Shown: in pieces, positions 31,361 through 41,416 of the stretch
Layout of the letters: the number at the start of each line of letters is the position of its first letter
How positions within the stretch are numbered: position 1 is the stretch's first letter
NCBI GenBank assembly: GCA_902806595.1
Contig: CADCXC010000043.1
Span: forward strand, 744,001 to 808,000
Direction: 5' to 3'
Origin: Pyrenopolyporus hunteri
Lineage: Eukaryota; Ascomycota; Sordariomycetes; Xylariales; Hypoxylaceae
Length of the DNA stretch: 64,000 nucleotides
Position numbers and translations under genes: made by a program
The notes under the pieces: model-generated
Database searches by the model: none
What the model was told of the DNA's origin: nothing
The model's input: only the letters and a program-made list of their open reading frames with translations

Positions 31361-32372
31361 TCCTTTTCTTTCTTTCTTTCCCCCCCTTCTTTTTTTTCCT
31401 TCTAGGTTTGGCGGGTGCCGCGTTTTAACGATGAGGTTTCGAAAATGCAACGGTAGGATGAGCGAAGCAACAGCCGGAAGATGCTAATTCCATTTCAATC
31501 TCGTGTATTTCGTCGAGCGAACGATATTATGTTACCTATGCAGCTCGGGGTCGAAGGCGATGTCTTGAGATCGTTGGCGCAGGCGGATAGCTTGAAATAG
31601 CATGAGGGAGTTCGATATCTAGCACCTATATATTTACATCGTCAGCTGTGAAACGTAAATAGCAACGGCGATGGTGATTGAGCGATCAAAACATGTAAGT
31701 TGATAAAAGATAGAGTCGGCGGGGCGTGGGGTTGACGCAACTATCAAATGCGGGCCTAGGCCCCTTATGCACGGACCGATGTACTACGCACCAAATATAT
31801 ATGCGGCTTGTACATTCGTATACATCTATCTCGTTATCGATAAGCGAATACCTGCATGCAGATACATGAATTTACCTAGGTACCTAGCAGGAGGACGTCA
31901 AAATAACTGGCGCACCCCGTAACATTAAATACTAAGGGACTTAAAATAATAAAATTCATATCCGCCTAAACAATAGATAAAATATTAAAAATTAACTATT
32001 ATAACATATTTATAACTTACCTATATAATAGTTTATAAAGTTTTTGAAATTTTAAAACAAGATAATAATATAGTTTTTCGAGATTAAAGATAAAATATTA
32101 AAGTACGGTTTGATATTAATAGAACTAAAACGTTTTGGTAGTGCGCCACTTTTTTTGACGTCCTTCTGCCTAGATACTTACTCATGTCCGTATCTCTCTC
32201 CCCCGAAGGACGATTATACGATTATACCGACGGATCATTGATCTTATTTTATTAAGATAACCTCCTCAATAGGTACCTACCTATTCTAGTTATACAGTAG
32301 CTCTAAGGCTAGTACTCGATATAATCTTCGATACGTGATATGTACCATAGGTAGGTACCTAGGTATGTATCT
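31361..32372. other. Intergenic region with a MITE
   Basis: Lies between the slx1 start and the SF3A3 stop. Apart from the 281 bp inverted-repeat element at 31888-32168 and TACCTAGG units at 31873-31887, 32269-32285 and 32350-32366, no feature is visible. Confidence 0.55.
31888..32168. mobile_element. MITE with 28-bp terminal inverted repeats
   Basis: The ends 31888-31915 and 32141-32168 are inverted copies matching at 25 of 28 positions; the outer motif is CAGRAGGACGTCAAAA and the inner end TGGCGCAC. Both flanks read CCTAG (31883-31887 and 32169-32173), a possible target-site duplication. A TA duplication with slightly longer ends is the alternative and would suit Tc1/mariner elements. The 225 bp between the ends is extremely A+T-rich with no ORF, in contrast to its surroundings. 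This is the structure of a non-autonomous DNA transposon. The ends do not match the Fusarium mimp motif as I know it. The mobilising family is unknown. Confidence 0.75.
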
Positions 32373-33983
32373 TTATAATAGACCTTGCTTCTGCAGATCA
32401 TAGTAAACCTTCTCAGGCATGACGTTTCCTTCGGCGTCCTCCATCTGCACCACGCTCCCATCATCCACCTTGTCCTTGCGCTTGTCTTTCTGTATCTTTT
32501 CCCACAACCTCAACGCCTCGTCGATACCAGTAATATCGCGGAAGAGGCTTGTGTTGGTGATTCCCAAACACTTTAGGCCGTAGATATGTCGCGCTTCGTT
32601 GAAATGTTTATCAAAGGCCCTCCGCCCCATGTACACGAAGTTGCCGCATATCTCGCAGGGGAACTCGACGCCGAGCCCGTGGAGCTTGTACAGCCAGAAC
32701 GGGATGGGCTTTCCGTCCCAGGCGAGCGGCAATTTAAGCGGGTTGTAGATCTTATCCTCGTCGTCGTTATCCTCGCCGTCCTCGGCATCCTTGGCACTAG
32801 ATGCCGTGGCGGTGGAGTTGAACAGGTTATCCAGTTCCTGTTGCCTTTCGCGTTCCGTCATACCTTGCTTCCTCTCGACGTTCACCCGGGTATCGCTCCG
32901 CTCAGTACTCATCGCGCTCGCGAGACGCTTCACCCTGAATTCTCTCTCCGCGATAGCGCGCTCTTTCAACCGATGTGTCGAGGTTCCTCCTTTTTTGCTT
33001 GAACCGTTAGGAATGTCCTCACCCCCTCCTCCACCTTCTCCTTCAGATACGCCTTGTAATCTCTGGGCCCGTTCCGCTGCTGCCCGGACGTGTTTCTTGC
33101 CCGAAAGGTGACCCTTATATACGTTCTCGTTCTTGAATTCTCTTTCGCAGTCCTCGCACCATACCGCTTCGGCTGTAGAGGACTGCTGCTTCGCGGTACC
33201 GCTCCCTTTTCCGCCCGCCTCTTCTTTCTTCCAGTCGACAATCTCATCCTTCTCCCAAGCAGCATCAAACTCCTTGTCGAAGTCTGCGATCACCTTGTCC
33301 ACGTTCTCTAACGGCCGGGTCTTGCGCACGAAGGTCTCGAGGTCCAGAGCAAGCTGACCGACATACTTGAAATACTGGTCGGTCATCTTTTCGGACCTCT
33401 TCAATCCACCGGCGCCCGGCGCAAAGTTGTCGAACGAATCCAGGTACTGTAGATAACTTAATCTCTTCGCATTAGGAAGGTTAAGATACAGCTCGTGGCA
33501 GGTGTGCAGGTCGAAGAAACGGCCGAACGCCTCCTCGCCGGTGAACATGGTGTCCACGATGCTAGGCTGAGCTTCGGCATCAGGTCCTTTTTTGGGTCGA
33601 TACGCGCGTTCGAGATTCTCGACGGGTTCGTTCGGATACCTCGCGTGGAAACTCTTGATGTCGGTAAGCTGCTTATAAAATTCGTCCATCGGGTCGCCGC
33701 TGCCGATCTGTTGGATCTCGCGCGACCTCGACCCGTCCGCATCTCGATAGATGGATAGGAGCTTGGCAGACTGCGAGGATATGCGGTCGAGGAACTGTGC
33801 TATTTGGTGGTCTCGCGCCAAGCGGTCCCGAATCTAAATTGGATACCTGGTTAGCGATTCATCTCGCGTATATGATCATTAGAGGGAACCAACGTGTTTC
33901 GGTTCGTCGCCAATCCGATCCGCGATGCCCTGCTCCAATCGCTCCAGGTCCTCGTGGAGGAACCTCTGCTCTTCTAAGAGCAT
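32373..33983 (-). CDS. prp9: Splicing factor 3A subunit 3 (SF3a60 / Prp9 / Sap61)
   Basis: Two exons, 33983-33894 and 33833-32373, around a 60 bp intron whose donor is the uncommon GTTGGT, giving 516 residues. The join reads EPKHIRDRLARDHQIAQFL, as in homologues. The N-terminus MLLEEQRFLHEDLERLEQ and the segment DLHTCHELYLNLPNAKRLSYLQYLDSFDNF belong to the SF3a60 helical region. A C2H2 finger (WCEDCEREFKNENVYKGHLSGKKH) lies near 245. The C-terminal matrin-type finger (FPCEICGNFVYMGRRAFDKHFNEARH) precedes the conserved end. In the U2 snRNP, SF3a60 bridges SF3a66 and SF3a120 and is needed for prespliceosome formation. It diverges from fal1. Confidence 0.93.
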
Positions 33984-34545
33984 CCTGAATAATTAGATTG
34001 AGTTTGACCTTTCAATGGGTTTATTTTGAACTATTTAAATCCGTATAATGGTAGAGTTGGGGGGTCGAGCTCAGGGGCGTGAAAGCAATAGGTCCAAACG
34101 ACGTGGTTATGAATGTTGATAATGATGAGGCTGAACAGAAAATGCCCGGGCGGTAGAGGGCAGAGAGCCTTGACTTTTGTTGGACTTTATTTTGTTTTAG
34201 GCCAATCAGATCGCTTTGCCCGGCTTGAGTTGCCACTGTCTAGGTACAATACGCTAGTGACATTACGGCGGCCGTAGCAATGCCAGCCCCTAAGCAGTTT
34301 AGTGGCAGATTAAGCTACATTTTTAGCCTAAGCCCACGTAGGAAGCGACGTCTCAAGGCCCCATAAAATTCTCGAGGCTACCTTCAACTTCTTCCCGCTG
34401 CGAATCGATCATCAGCACCTAATTGATCAGCGACTTATCATTTACAAATAGGCATCTGTCCTAACTTCGCGCGTCTTCGCATTCAGATCTCCGCGCAATT
34501 CTCGATAATATTCCCTCGCCTATTCGCGACCAGATCTACTTGAAA
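33984..34545. promoter_or_regulatory. Shared promoter of the SF3A3 gene and fal1
   Basis: 562 bp between divergent start codons. No clear TATA box for either gene was recognised. A C/T-rich stretch with CTCAAGG and CTTCTTCCC lies in the fal1-proximal half. A 71-codon minus-strand frame at 34021-34236 is unsupported. Confidence 0.5.
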
Positions 34546-35890
34546 ATGGCTGAAGGCGGCGGCATTGATCGTCGCGCCGACGAGAAGATGGAGTTTTCCA
34601 CTTCCAAAGAGGTCACGGTGCATCCGACTTTCGAGTCCATGTCGCTGAAGGGTAAGGCCATTCATCTTTTCCTATAGATTGGCTATCGCGAGGAGAACGT
34701 TTAACAAGTAACCGTCTCTTTTTATAGAAAACCTCCTTCGCGGCATCTATGCGTACGGCTACGAATCCCCCTCCGCCGTCCAGTCTCGAGCCATCGTCCA
34801 GATCTGCAAGGGACGGGATACGATTGCTCAGGCGCAGTCTGGTACCGGAAAGACGGCCACCTTTTCCATCTCCATGCTTCAGGTCATCGACACTGCGATT
34901 CGCGAGACACAAGCCCTGGTGCTCTCCCCGACTCGCGAGCTCGCCACTCAGATTCAGTCCGTAGTCATGGCCCTAGGCGACTACATGAACGTCCAGTGCC
35001 ACGCTTGTATCGGCGGAACGAACGTGGGCGAGGATATCCGAAAGCTCGACTACGGCCAGCACATCGTATCCGGTACCCCCGGCCGCGTGGCCGACATGAT
35101 CCGCCGCCGTCACCTACGAACCCGCCAGATCAAGATGCTCGTGCTCGACGAAGCGGACGAGCTGCTCAACCAAGGTTTCCGAGAGCAGATCTACGACGTT
35201 TATCGATATCTCCCGCCGGCGACCCAGGTCGTCGTTGTCTCGGCCACCCTCCCTTACGACGTTTTAGACATGACTACCAAGTTCATGACCGATCCCGTTC
35301 GTATCTTAGTTAAGCGTGACGAGTTGACGCTTGAGGGCTTGAAACAGTACTTCATCGCCGTCGAGAAGGAAGACTGGAAGTTCGATACCCTATGCGATCT
35401 CTACGACACCCTCACCATTACCCAGGCTGTTATCTTCTGTAACACCAGACGAAAGGTGGATTGGTTGACCGACAAGATGCGCGAGGCGAACTTCACCGTC
35501 AGCAGTATGCATGGAGACATGCCCCAGAAGGAGCGGGACAGTATCATGCAAGACTTTAGACAGGGTAACAGCAGGGTACTGATATCGACCGACGTCTGGG
35601 CCCGCGGCATCGACGTACAACAGGTCAGCTTAGTTATCAACTACGACCTACCCAGCAACCGAGAGAATTATATCCATCGCATCGGTCGAAGCGGCCGTTT
35701 CGGCCGAAAGGGTGTTGCCATCAACTTTGTCACTAGCGAGGATGTCCGAATCCTTAGAGACATCGAGCGTGAGTGATGCGATTCCATCTACCCTAGTTAA
35801 TTCGCTATGGTCATGCTAACGGAGAGATTAGTGTACTACTCGACTCAGATCGACGAGATGCCCATGAACGTGGCCGACCTCATTACTTAG
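34546..35890 (+). CDS. fal1: DEAD-box RNA helicase Fal1/eIF4A3
   Basis: Three exons, 34546-34651, 34728-35768 and 35832-35890, phases consistent, 401 residues. The last exon encodes only 19 residues, finishing the family-typical STQIDEMPMNVADLIT end. All helicase motifs are present: a Q-motif Gln in SPSAVQSRAI, AQSGTGKT (I), PTREL (Ia), GG and TPGR (Ib), DEAD (II), SAT (III), FCNT (IV), STDVWARGID (V) and HRIGRSGRFG (VI). The N-terminal EFSTSKEVTVHPTFESMSLKENLLRGIY segment separates it from translation factor eIF4A. In filamentous fungi this protein is the exon-junction-complex ATPase; in yeast Fal1 acts in 40S biogenesis. Either role is possible here. Confidence 0.95.
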
Positions 35891-36551
35891 TCGCCTAGTC
35901 AAGAACGCGGCAGGTTCCTGCTTGGAACTGATATTATCGTAAGGCAGGTTAGTTAAACGAGGCTCAAAGGAACGGTGTCTATTCGTCGTGGGAGGAAAGG
36001 GACATGTCTTTTAGCAGTAGGTACACCGAATCACGGCGAATTCGTTTTCTATGCAAACTAACCCACAAGCATAGCGCCGTATATCGGGCTGATTGTATCA
36101 TTTGCTGAATCCCGATCGTCTCATGGAACTTGAATTTGACCCAAGCCTAGTCCCTTCGAAACGAGATAGGGATGGGGTGTATTCTTTCCGTGGGTGCAAA
36201 CGACTTGGGCCGGCATCGTCGAGGATCCCCCGCGCGCGTAATCTATTACACGTTAAGTAGCAGGAAACACCTACGGTCATAGAAGCTATCCTACTAATCA
36301 ATGTACCTATGCATCAAATTGCCTAATCAAACATGAATCAACATTAACAGCATATATTGATCAATCTGAGCCCAGAAACAAAATGAAACGAAATATCGCA
36401 GCAGAGACCGTATGATCAGCACAATAAGCCTCCCTATCCCTAAGTCCCAAGCCTTGTAAAACCACAGAGGCGAATATTAATAGCCGGACACGCCATATTA
36501 ACGCTTGACAACCAGATCGAAGAAGACGAACGAGCGCTAGAGCTGAACCAA
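35891..36551. other. Convergent 3' region of fal1 and the O-methyltransferase gene
   Basis: 661 bp containing both 3' ends. Two unsupported short minus-strand frames occur (36098-36301 and 36361-36570). No repeat or RNA gene seen. Confidence 0.45.
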
Positions 36552-38262
36552 CTAGGTCTCTTCTAGCCAAACTTCCATCACAGCCAACGCACTTCCGAGC
36601 GGCTTGGTGACCTTGACAAGTTTCAACCGAGGGTCCGCCATCCGGAATAGCTTTTTCCAGTCGTCTAGACTGCGTTCAACACTGTTGAAGAGCGCCATCA
36701 TCGCAATATCCAACGTTCTAGGGAAACAGGATTAGTGTACCTACCCACCTAGGTACCTAAGTAGCAAGAAAAAGGAGCTGCGATGGCTTCAAATCACGTA
36801 CCTAGTCTTACGCTCCTCGAGGGTGCTTAATGTACCACTGTGTATCGCAATGTTGTCCATGACCACGATCCTCGCACCGGGCTTACTCAGGCCGCATAAC
36901 TGCGCCTGCAATATACGCACGGCGTCCTGGTCCGAGTGATGGTGCAGTATGCGTCGTAGCAGATATACGTCGCCTGGAACCGTCTGCGGCGAGAAGAAAT
37001 CGTACGCCATGAACCGTAGCCGGTCCCCTAGCCCCTCCGTGTCTACCTCGTCGGCGAGCGCCGTGTTCGCGTCTTGCACCACGAATTTGAGCGAAGTGTT
37101 GCACGACGCGATCGCTTTTGAGCAATGTCCGCTACCGCCGCCCACGTCGACGACGGTCGATCCTGGGGGTAGCGCGGCCCAATCAAATCCGGACACGAGA
37201 TGCTCTACGCTAAGTTGTCGCCGCTTCGCCATCCCGGCCATCGCACGCGCATACCGCTCTGCTTTCATCGACATCTCGGTGGTCGGGCTCTGGTGGTGTA
37301 TGGGGAAGCCGAAGGTAGGTTGATGAAGGCCGGTATATGCGAGGTCCAACGCGGTCTGCCGTTGGGCAGTGTCCATCAGTACCACCTGGGTAGCAGCAGC
37401 AGCGCCGCCGATACCATTTCCGTTAACGCTGCTATTATTATCCTTATTACCGTTACTAGTGTTAACGCCGTTCCCGGTGGTGCCGGTAGACCATCGGCGG
37501 CTCATAGCGCGCGATTCGGTGAAGAACGCGCTAGAACGCAACGACTCCTGGGTCAGCCATTCGACGGCTGCTCCGGTATCCTCGTCGAGCAAGACGCGGG
37601 AATTGCGGTTGTGGGCGACGGTGCGGGTGCCGGGGGCGCGGAAAATGTGGTACGTCATGAGCAGCTGCAGGACGCGCGTACACTGAGAGGTGTCGACGCC
37701 GGCGTCCCGCGCCAGGTCCTCATACGTCACCGGCGTTCCGTCTTCCGGCACGAACGATGCCAATCGGAAGTGGCATACGTACTGCAGCGCTGCGTGCACG
37801 CGGTGGCCTTGGGCGATGCCCATTACATCTAGTAATCATGCATTAGTACGAATACGTTTTAAACTCGAATAAAAGACCATCCGGTTGCTGGAGCTGAATG
37901 CATCCCCCGAGAGAATACTATGAACAGGCAAATTCAAAACTTAGAGCAAGTGGCGTTGAGTCTTAGGACGTACTGCGGTCAAGTTAGCCTAGTGAGCTCC
38001 CCCCGTGATAGCGAGAATATAATGATAATGAGGCATTTAACAAATATCATAAGAGGATTTCCTTTCGTACTAACCATTCTATAGGACCAGTGACAAGATG
38101 GTTGAGCTTGTCGCATGCCTCGAGCAACTTCGATCTCGCGATGCTGAGGCTTTTATCGCCATGGTAGTCCGTGTAAGCGTGCCGCGGCAGACTAGTCTCG
38201 AGAATTTCTGCTTGCGTCCTGATGATATCCGCAAGCGCAGTAACTGTCATCTGGTCACCCAT
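36552..38262 (-). CDS. SAM-dependent O-methyltransferase (fungal secondary-metabolite type)
   Basis: Three exons: 38262 to about 38088, 37828-36802 and 36717-36552, about 455 residues. The last intron (GTACGT donor, CCCTAG acceptor, phase 2) is secure and joins EERKT to RTLDIAMMALFNS. The first is less sure: the acceptor CTAG at 37829 needs a phase-1 donor, and only a weak GTCCTA at 38087 fits, while the better-looking GTTAGT at 38074 is out of phase. Residues 70-110 form a winged-helix dimerisation region (ALQYVCHFRLASFVPEDG). The SAM-binding loop is VVDVGGGSGH, and the catalytic His lies in RRILHHHSDQDA. An Asn/Gly-rich insert of about 30 residues interrupts the middle. Such enzymes methylate phenolic hydroxyls; the substrate is unknown and no synthase gene is nearby. 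Confidence 0.82.
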
Positions 38263-39634
38263 TAGACCTGAAGTTTAGCTTGATTTTTATTCTTTTTTCT
38301 TTTTTTCTTTTTTAATTTTTTAAGGGGGAAATTTAAAGAAACTTGAGGGTAAATCCGATATACAATTGTTGAGTCCTGAATACGGTACCCCAGGATTCGC
38401 GTAGTAAGTCAGATACCTATCACCTCCGTGCTCCGGGGCGCCATTATATGCATGTCGATACAGTCTAGACTTATAGAGGCCGCACGCGGTGCCCTACGGT
38501 CCATATGCGCGTCGCACAAGTTTTTATCTCATCACACCCCTTCAATGGCCACCCAGTCTCTCGGAGCACGGAGTTAATGAGTTGGGGGATCTTTCTATTG
38601 GCGAGAAGCGTACGGGGTCAGGGTTCCCACGGGGAACATGGGGGGAAAGGTCGCAGAATGCTTCTCGGCCAAGGGAAGAGATCTTATCGCCCAGAGCCAT
38701 TATCCTTATGATACTATCGTCGATACTTATCTACCTACACAAATACCTACACAATATAGGTAGACGAAGACCGATAACACGGACCGTGCCGTCGAGCACA
38801 GTCAGACGCGTATCTTTACCACCCGCGCCGCCCGACTTGGCACCTCTTTACGTGCGAAGCCCACTGCGCACGATGGGTAGGACAGGCGGCTTGGCGGTCG
38901 GATCGAAGTCTCAAGAATTGTCGTGCCTGATCTTACGAATCTCAGACGCTGTGCGCAGTTCGTCGGTATTAATTGGCCTTGGCGTCGCGTATTATACCTG
39001 CTCATTATTCGGACACGGATATAAGGGCTGACCCCACGCATGAAGGGACATCGAAGTAAGAATTATCGTTACTCTAGGAACTTTTTGATTGGTTTTCCGG
39101 TAAGTAGGTAGCTTGCCATCCGTTTTTAACAGTTAGGGTTAAAGATCGAGAGCCCTTAGAGTTACATCCAATTACGTTGTATACCTAGGAAGAAGCTATT
39201 AGAGGTGATTTCGGAAATCTTAACTACCTACCTACGTGATGTCAAGCTACCAGTTTAGTAGCGGATACTCAAAAGCCTACTCAAAGCGTTCTCAATCAGT
39301 ACCAAATATCAAAGCCCGTAGCGAGATTGGATCTCACGGAGCGTAACAAGGCATTGTAGAGGATACCAGGGGACGACGTACCGAGTTCCTTGGATTTGTA
39401 CCCCTTTTTGGCCATCTTTGTGCTCTATAATCCCCTTGATCCCTCCCGCAGCTTCTAGGAGATATTATTCTTTGTATCAAAGAAGGACCATGCGCCACAA
39501 GGCCCAAAGACAATGCGAAAATGAAATCTATTGGAACAAGGCCATTGATTCGATATATAGACGCCGTCTTCTATCTCGAGGTTAAATATATTAACGTCGA
39601 CTGGAAGTCCTAAGTCGAGGAGATATTACAGAAA
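38263..39634. other. Intergenic region upstream of the O-methyltransferase and the 243-residue gene
   Basis: 1.37 kb between divergent start codons, with a T-rich run at 38287-38320 on the methyltransferase side. A 180-codon plus-strand frame at 38489-39031 is Arg/Ser/Pro-rich without domains and is not accepted as a gene. No other structure seen. Confidence 0.45.
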
Positions 39635-40366
39635 ATGGCTGCTAGCTCTCGAATGCGTATACAACTCTTCAACATCACGGCGGTTGAGAAAGCTGACAAT
39701 GAGAAGTATATCATCTCACTTCTCAAGAAGTGCGCTGCCCTGCTAGACGACTATCGGAAGAACCCTTCCAACTTCGACCTCCATGACGCTTCCATAGCTG
39801 TCCAAGATGCCATGTTCATGGCCAATGATCCCGATGCGTGTGAGTCACCCCCCCTGGCGTCCTGTCACCTTCATTTGGGGCATGTTCTGCGGGCTATGAA
39901 GAAGTACCTAGAAGCACAGAACGCGTATTTGGCGGCGTCGAAACAACGAGTACATAACTCGATAGATCGAACGGCCTCCGAACAGGCGGCTGAGTATGCG
40001 GCGATGATGGACCGGGAAGTATGGGAGGGGAAGCGGAGGGGTGGCGTATGGTGGTCCGAGACTCCCGGAGAAAATCCTCCGCGCATCAGTCATGTCCAGG
40101 CTCCCTATGAATGTCGCGACGAGCGACTAAAAACAACTGGTCTTGATTACACATGCCCTACCGTGCAACAAGTACGCGCAGGAAGGGCCGCGCGCATCGT
40201 AAGACCCCAACTCCGTAATAACCTGACTAGGCCTCAGGTACTTGTAAAATGCGATGGGGGTTGGATTTCAGAGGCGATGTCTACTCCCGGTTTTGATGAT
40301 AGCACACCCCAAAGTATACGGCTCGTGTCGAGCCCATCTAGTCATCAATTTAAGGATCCGTGGTAA
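39635..40366 (+). CDS. Hypothetical protein, 243 residues
   Basis: Single-exon frame from ATG to TAA. Residues 15-130 look helical with TPR-like spacing (KYIISLLKKCAALLDDYRKNP; HLHLGHVLRAMKKYLEAQNAYLAAS), then an Arg/Trp-rich segment (WEGKRRGGVWWSETPGENPP). The remainder is polar, ending in a Ser/Gln-rich tail. There is no signal peptide or membrane helix. The helical pair could be one or two TPR repeats, which would suggest protein-protein contacts, but the match is by eye. It overlaps no other gene and lies between the methyltransferase and the small membrane protein gene. I do not recognise it. Confidence 0.5.
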   Translation: MAASSRMRIQLFNITAVEKADNEKYIISLLKKCAALLDDYRKNPSNFDLHDASIAVQDAMFMANDPDACESPPLASCHLHLGHVLRAMKKYLEAQNAYLAASKQRVHNSIDRTASEQAAEYAAMMDREVWEGKRRGGVWWSETPGENPPRISHVQAPYECRDERLKTTGLDYTCPTVQQVRAGRAARIVRPQLRNNLTRPQVLVKCDGGWISEAMSTPGFDDSTPQSIRLVSSPSSHQFKDPW

Positions 40367-40862
40367 GTAGTAAAACGAAAGAAAAATAGGGAATAATGAT
40401 GTTTAGTAACTACTACACGTTTTGCCATTACGGAGATCCCACAAGAGTGAAATCCCAGAGTATGGGCATTATGATTTCGGGTTGTTATTTTTCGCCTTTC
40501 TCTACTTAGTGCTTTCATTTAGATGTATTATTTGTAGAATGTCATCCTAAGTCTCCTAATTTTAAGATTGCTACTTTGATATGAAAGCGAGTTTTGAATC
40601 TAAAATATGTCTTATCGTCTTTCTATAAGGAACGTTGATCCGTTCTGTGTTTCAAAATATTTTATTAATCTGATCCATTGATAATGAAATGGCCACCGTC
40701 TATACTAGGCCGCGCGTGATTGTTTTAATAACTGGGTATACGTCTCCTTTACTTTCATAGCTCCCGTTCGTGTCATCCTCTTTATATCGTAAATCCTACC
40801 AAGTTCATGTGCCGTCGATCAGTCATACATTCGTTCTCATTTCAAATAAGCTAGGGTATTGT
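40367..40862. other. Convergent 3' region
   Basis: 496 bp, A+T-rich, between the stop codons of the 243-residue gene and the small membrane protein gene. Nothing beyond presumed 3' untranslated sequence. Confidence 0.45.
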
Positions 40863-41416
40863 TCAGACACCCGACGTGGTGCGCGCGTGGCCACCGTAGC
40901 TGTATCGCCAATCGAAGACGACGTTGAAGAATAGGAGGAAGCTGGGCACATGTTAGCAAGGTTATGCTGGCATATTTGAAGGGGAAAGTACATACAAGGC
41001 AATAAAGCTGAAGGCTTCCACGGTGTGAGCGAGGGCGCCGGCGTGCTCGTACGACCAATCCTCGGCGGTGAACACAACCGTGACAAGCCAAAGGTAGGAG
41101 AAGATGACGTTAAATATGAGGACGTAGCCTGGGTATGTGCCAAGGATGAAGGAGAGTAGGAAGAATGCAACAGTGAGAACAGACTGCAATTGGTTATTCT
41201 TGTTAGCGGGCCTAAATCTAGAAATCGAGACCTCGGATGCATGTATGTTGAGGCTTTTTAACTTACAATAACTTCCTCATAGATTATGCGACCGGGGACA
41301 TAGCTGCTGTTGGAGATGAAATAGGATATAATTCCCATAACAATGACGGCCGAGATCCAAATTAGGACATTGCTAACAAGGAAGAAAGGCGGCGAGGAAA
41401 AGCGTCCGTTCGCCAT
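40863..41416 (-). CDS. Small four-helix membrane protein (MARVEL-like)
   Basis: Three exons, 41416-41267, 41183-40996 and 40941-40863, each junction with good signals (GTAAGT/TTGCAG, GTATGT/GCCCAG) and matching phase. The product is 138 residues. Four hydrophobic segments: 11-35 (FFLVSNVLIWISAVIVMGIISYF), 51-70 (SVLTVAFFLLSFILG), 73-93 (YVLIFNVIFSYLWLVTVVFTA) and about 102-124 (HTVEAFSFIAFFLLFFNVVFDW). A short polar tail RYSYGGHARTTSGV follows. Topology and size fit the fungal MARVEL-domain/Nce102-type proteins of plasma-membrane microdomains, but sequence identity to them is not clear by eye. The well-formed splicing makes it a real gene. Confidence 0.72.

Noticed and set aside
31888..32168. 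Assignment of the MITE to the mimp family
   Set aside because: Its ends begin CAGRAGGACGTC, unlike the CAGTGGG-type ends I know for mimps, so the family is left open.
38489..39031. 180-codon plus-strand frame, Arg/Ser/Pro-rich
   Set aside because: No domain, no convincing leader, and its composition resembles the surrounding non-coding DNA.
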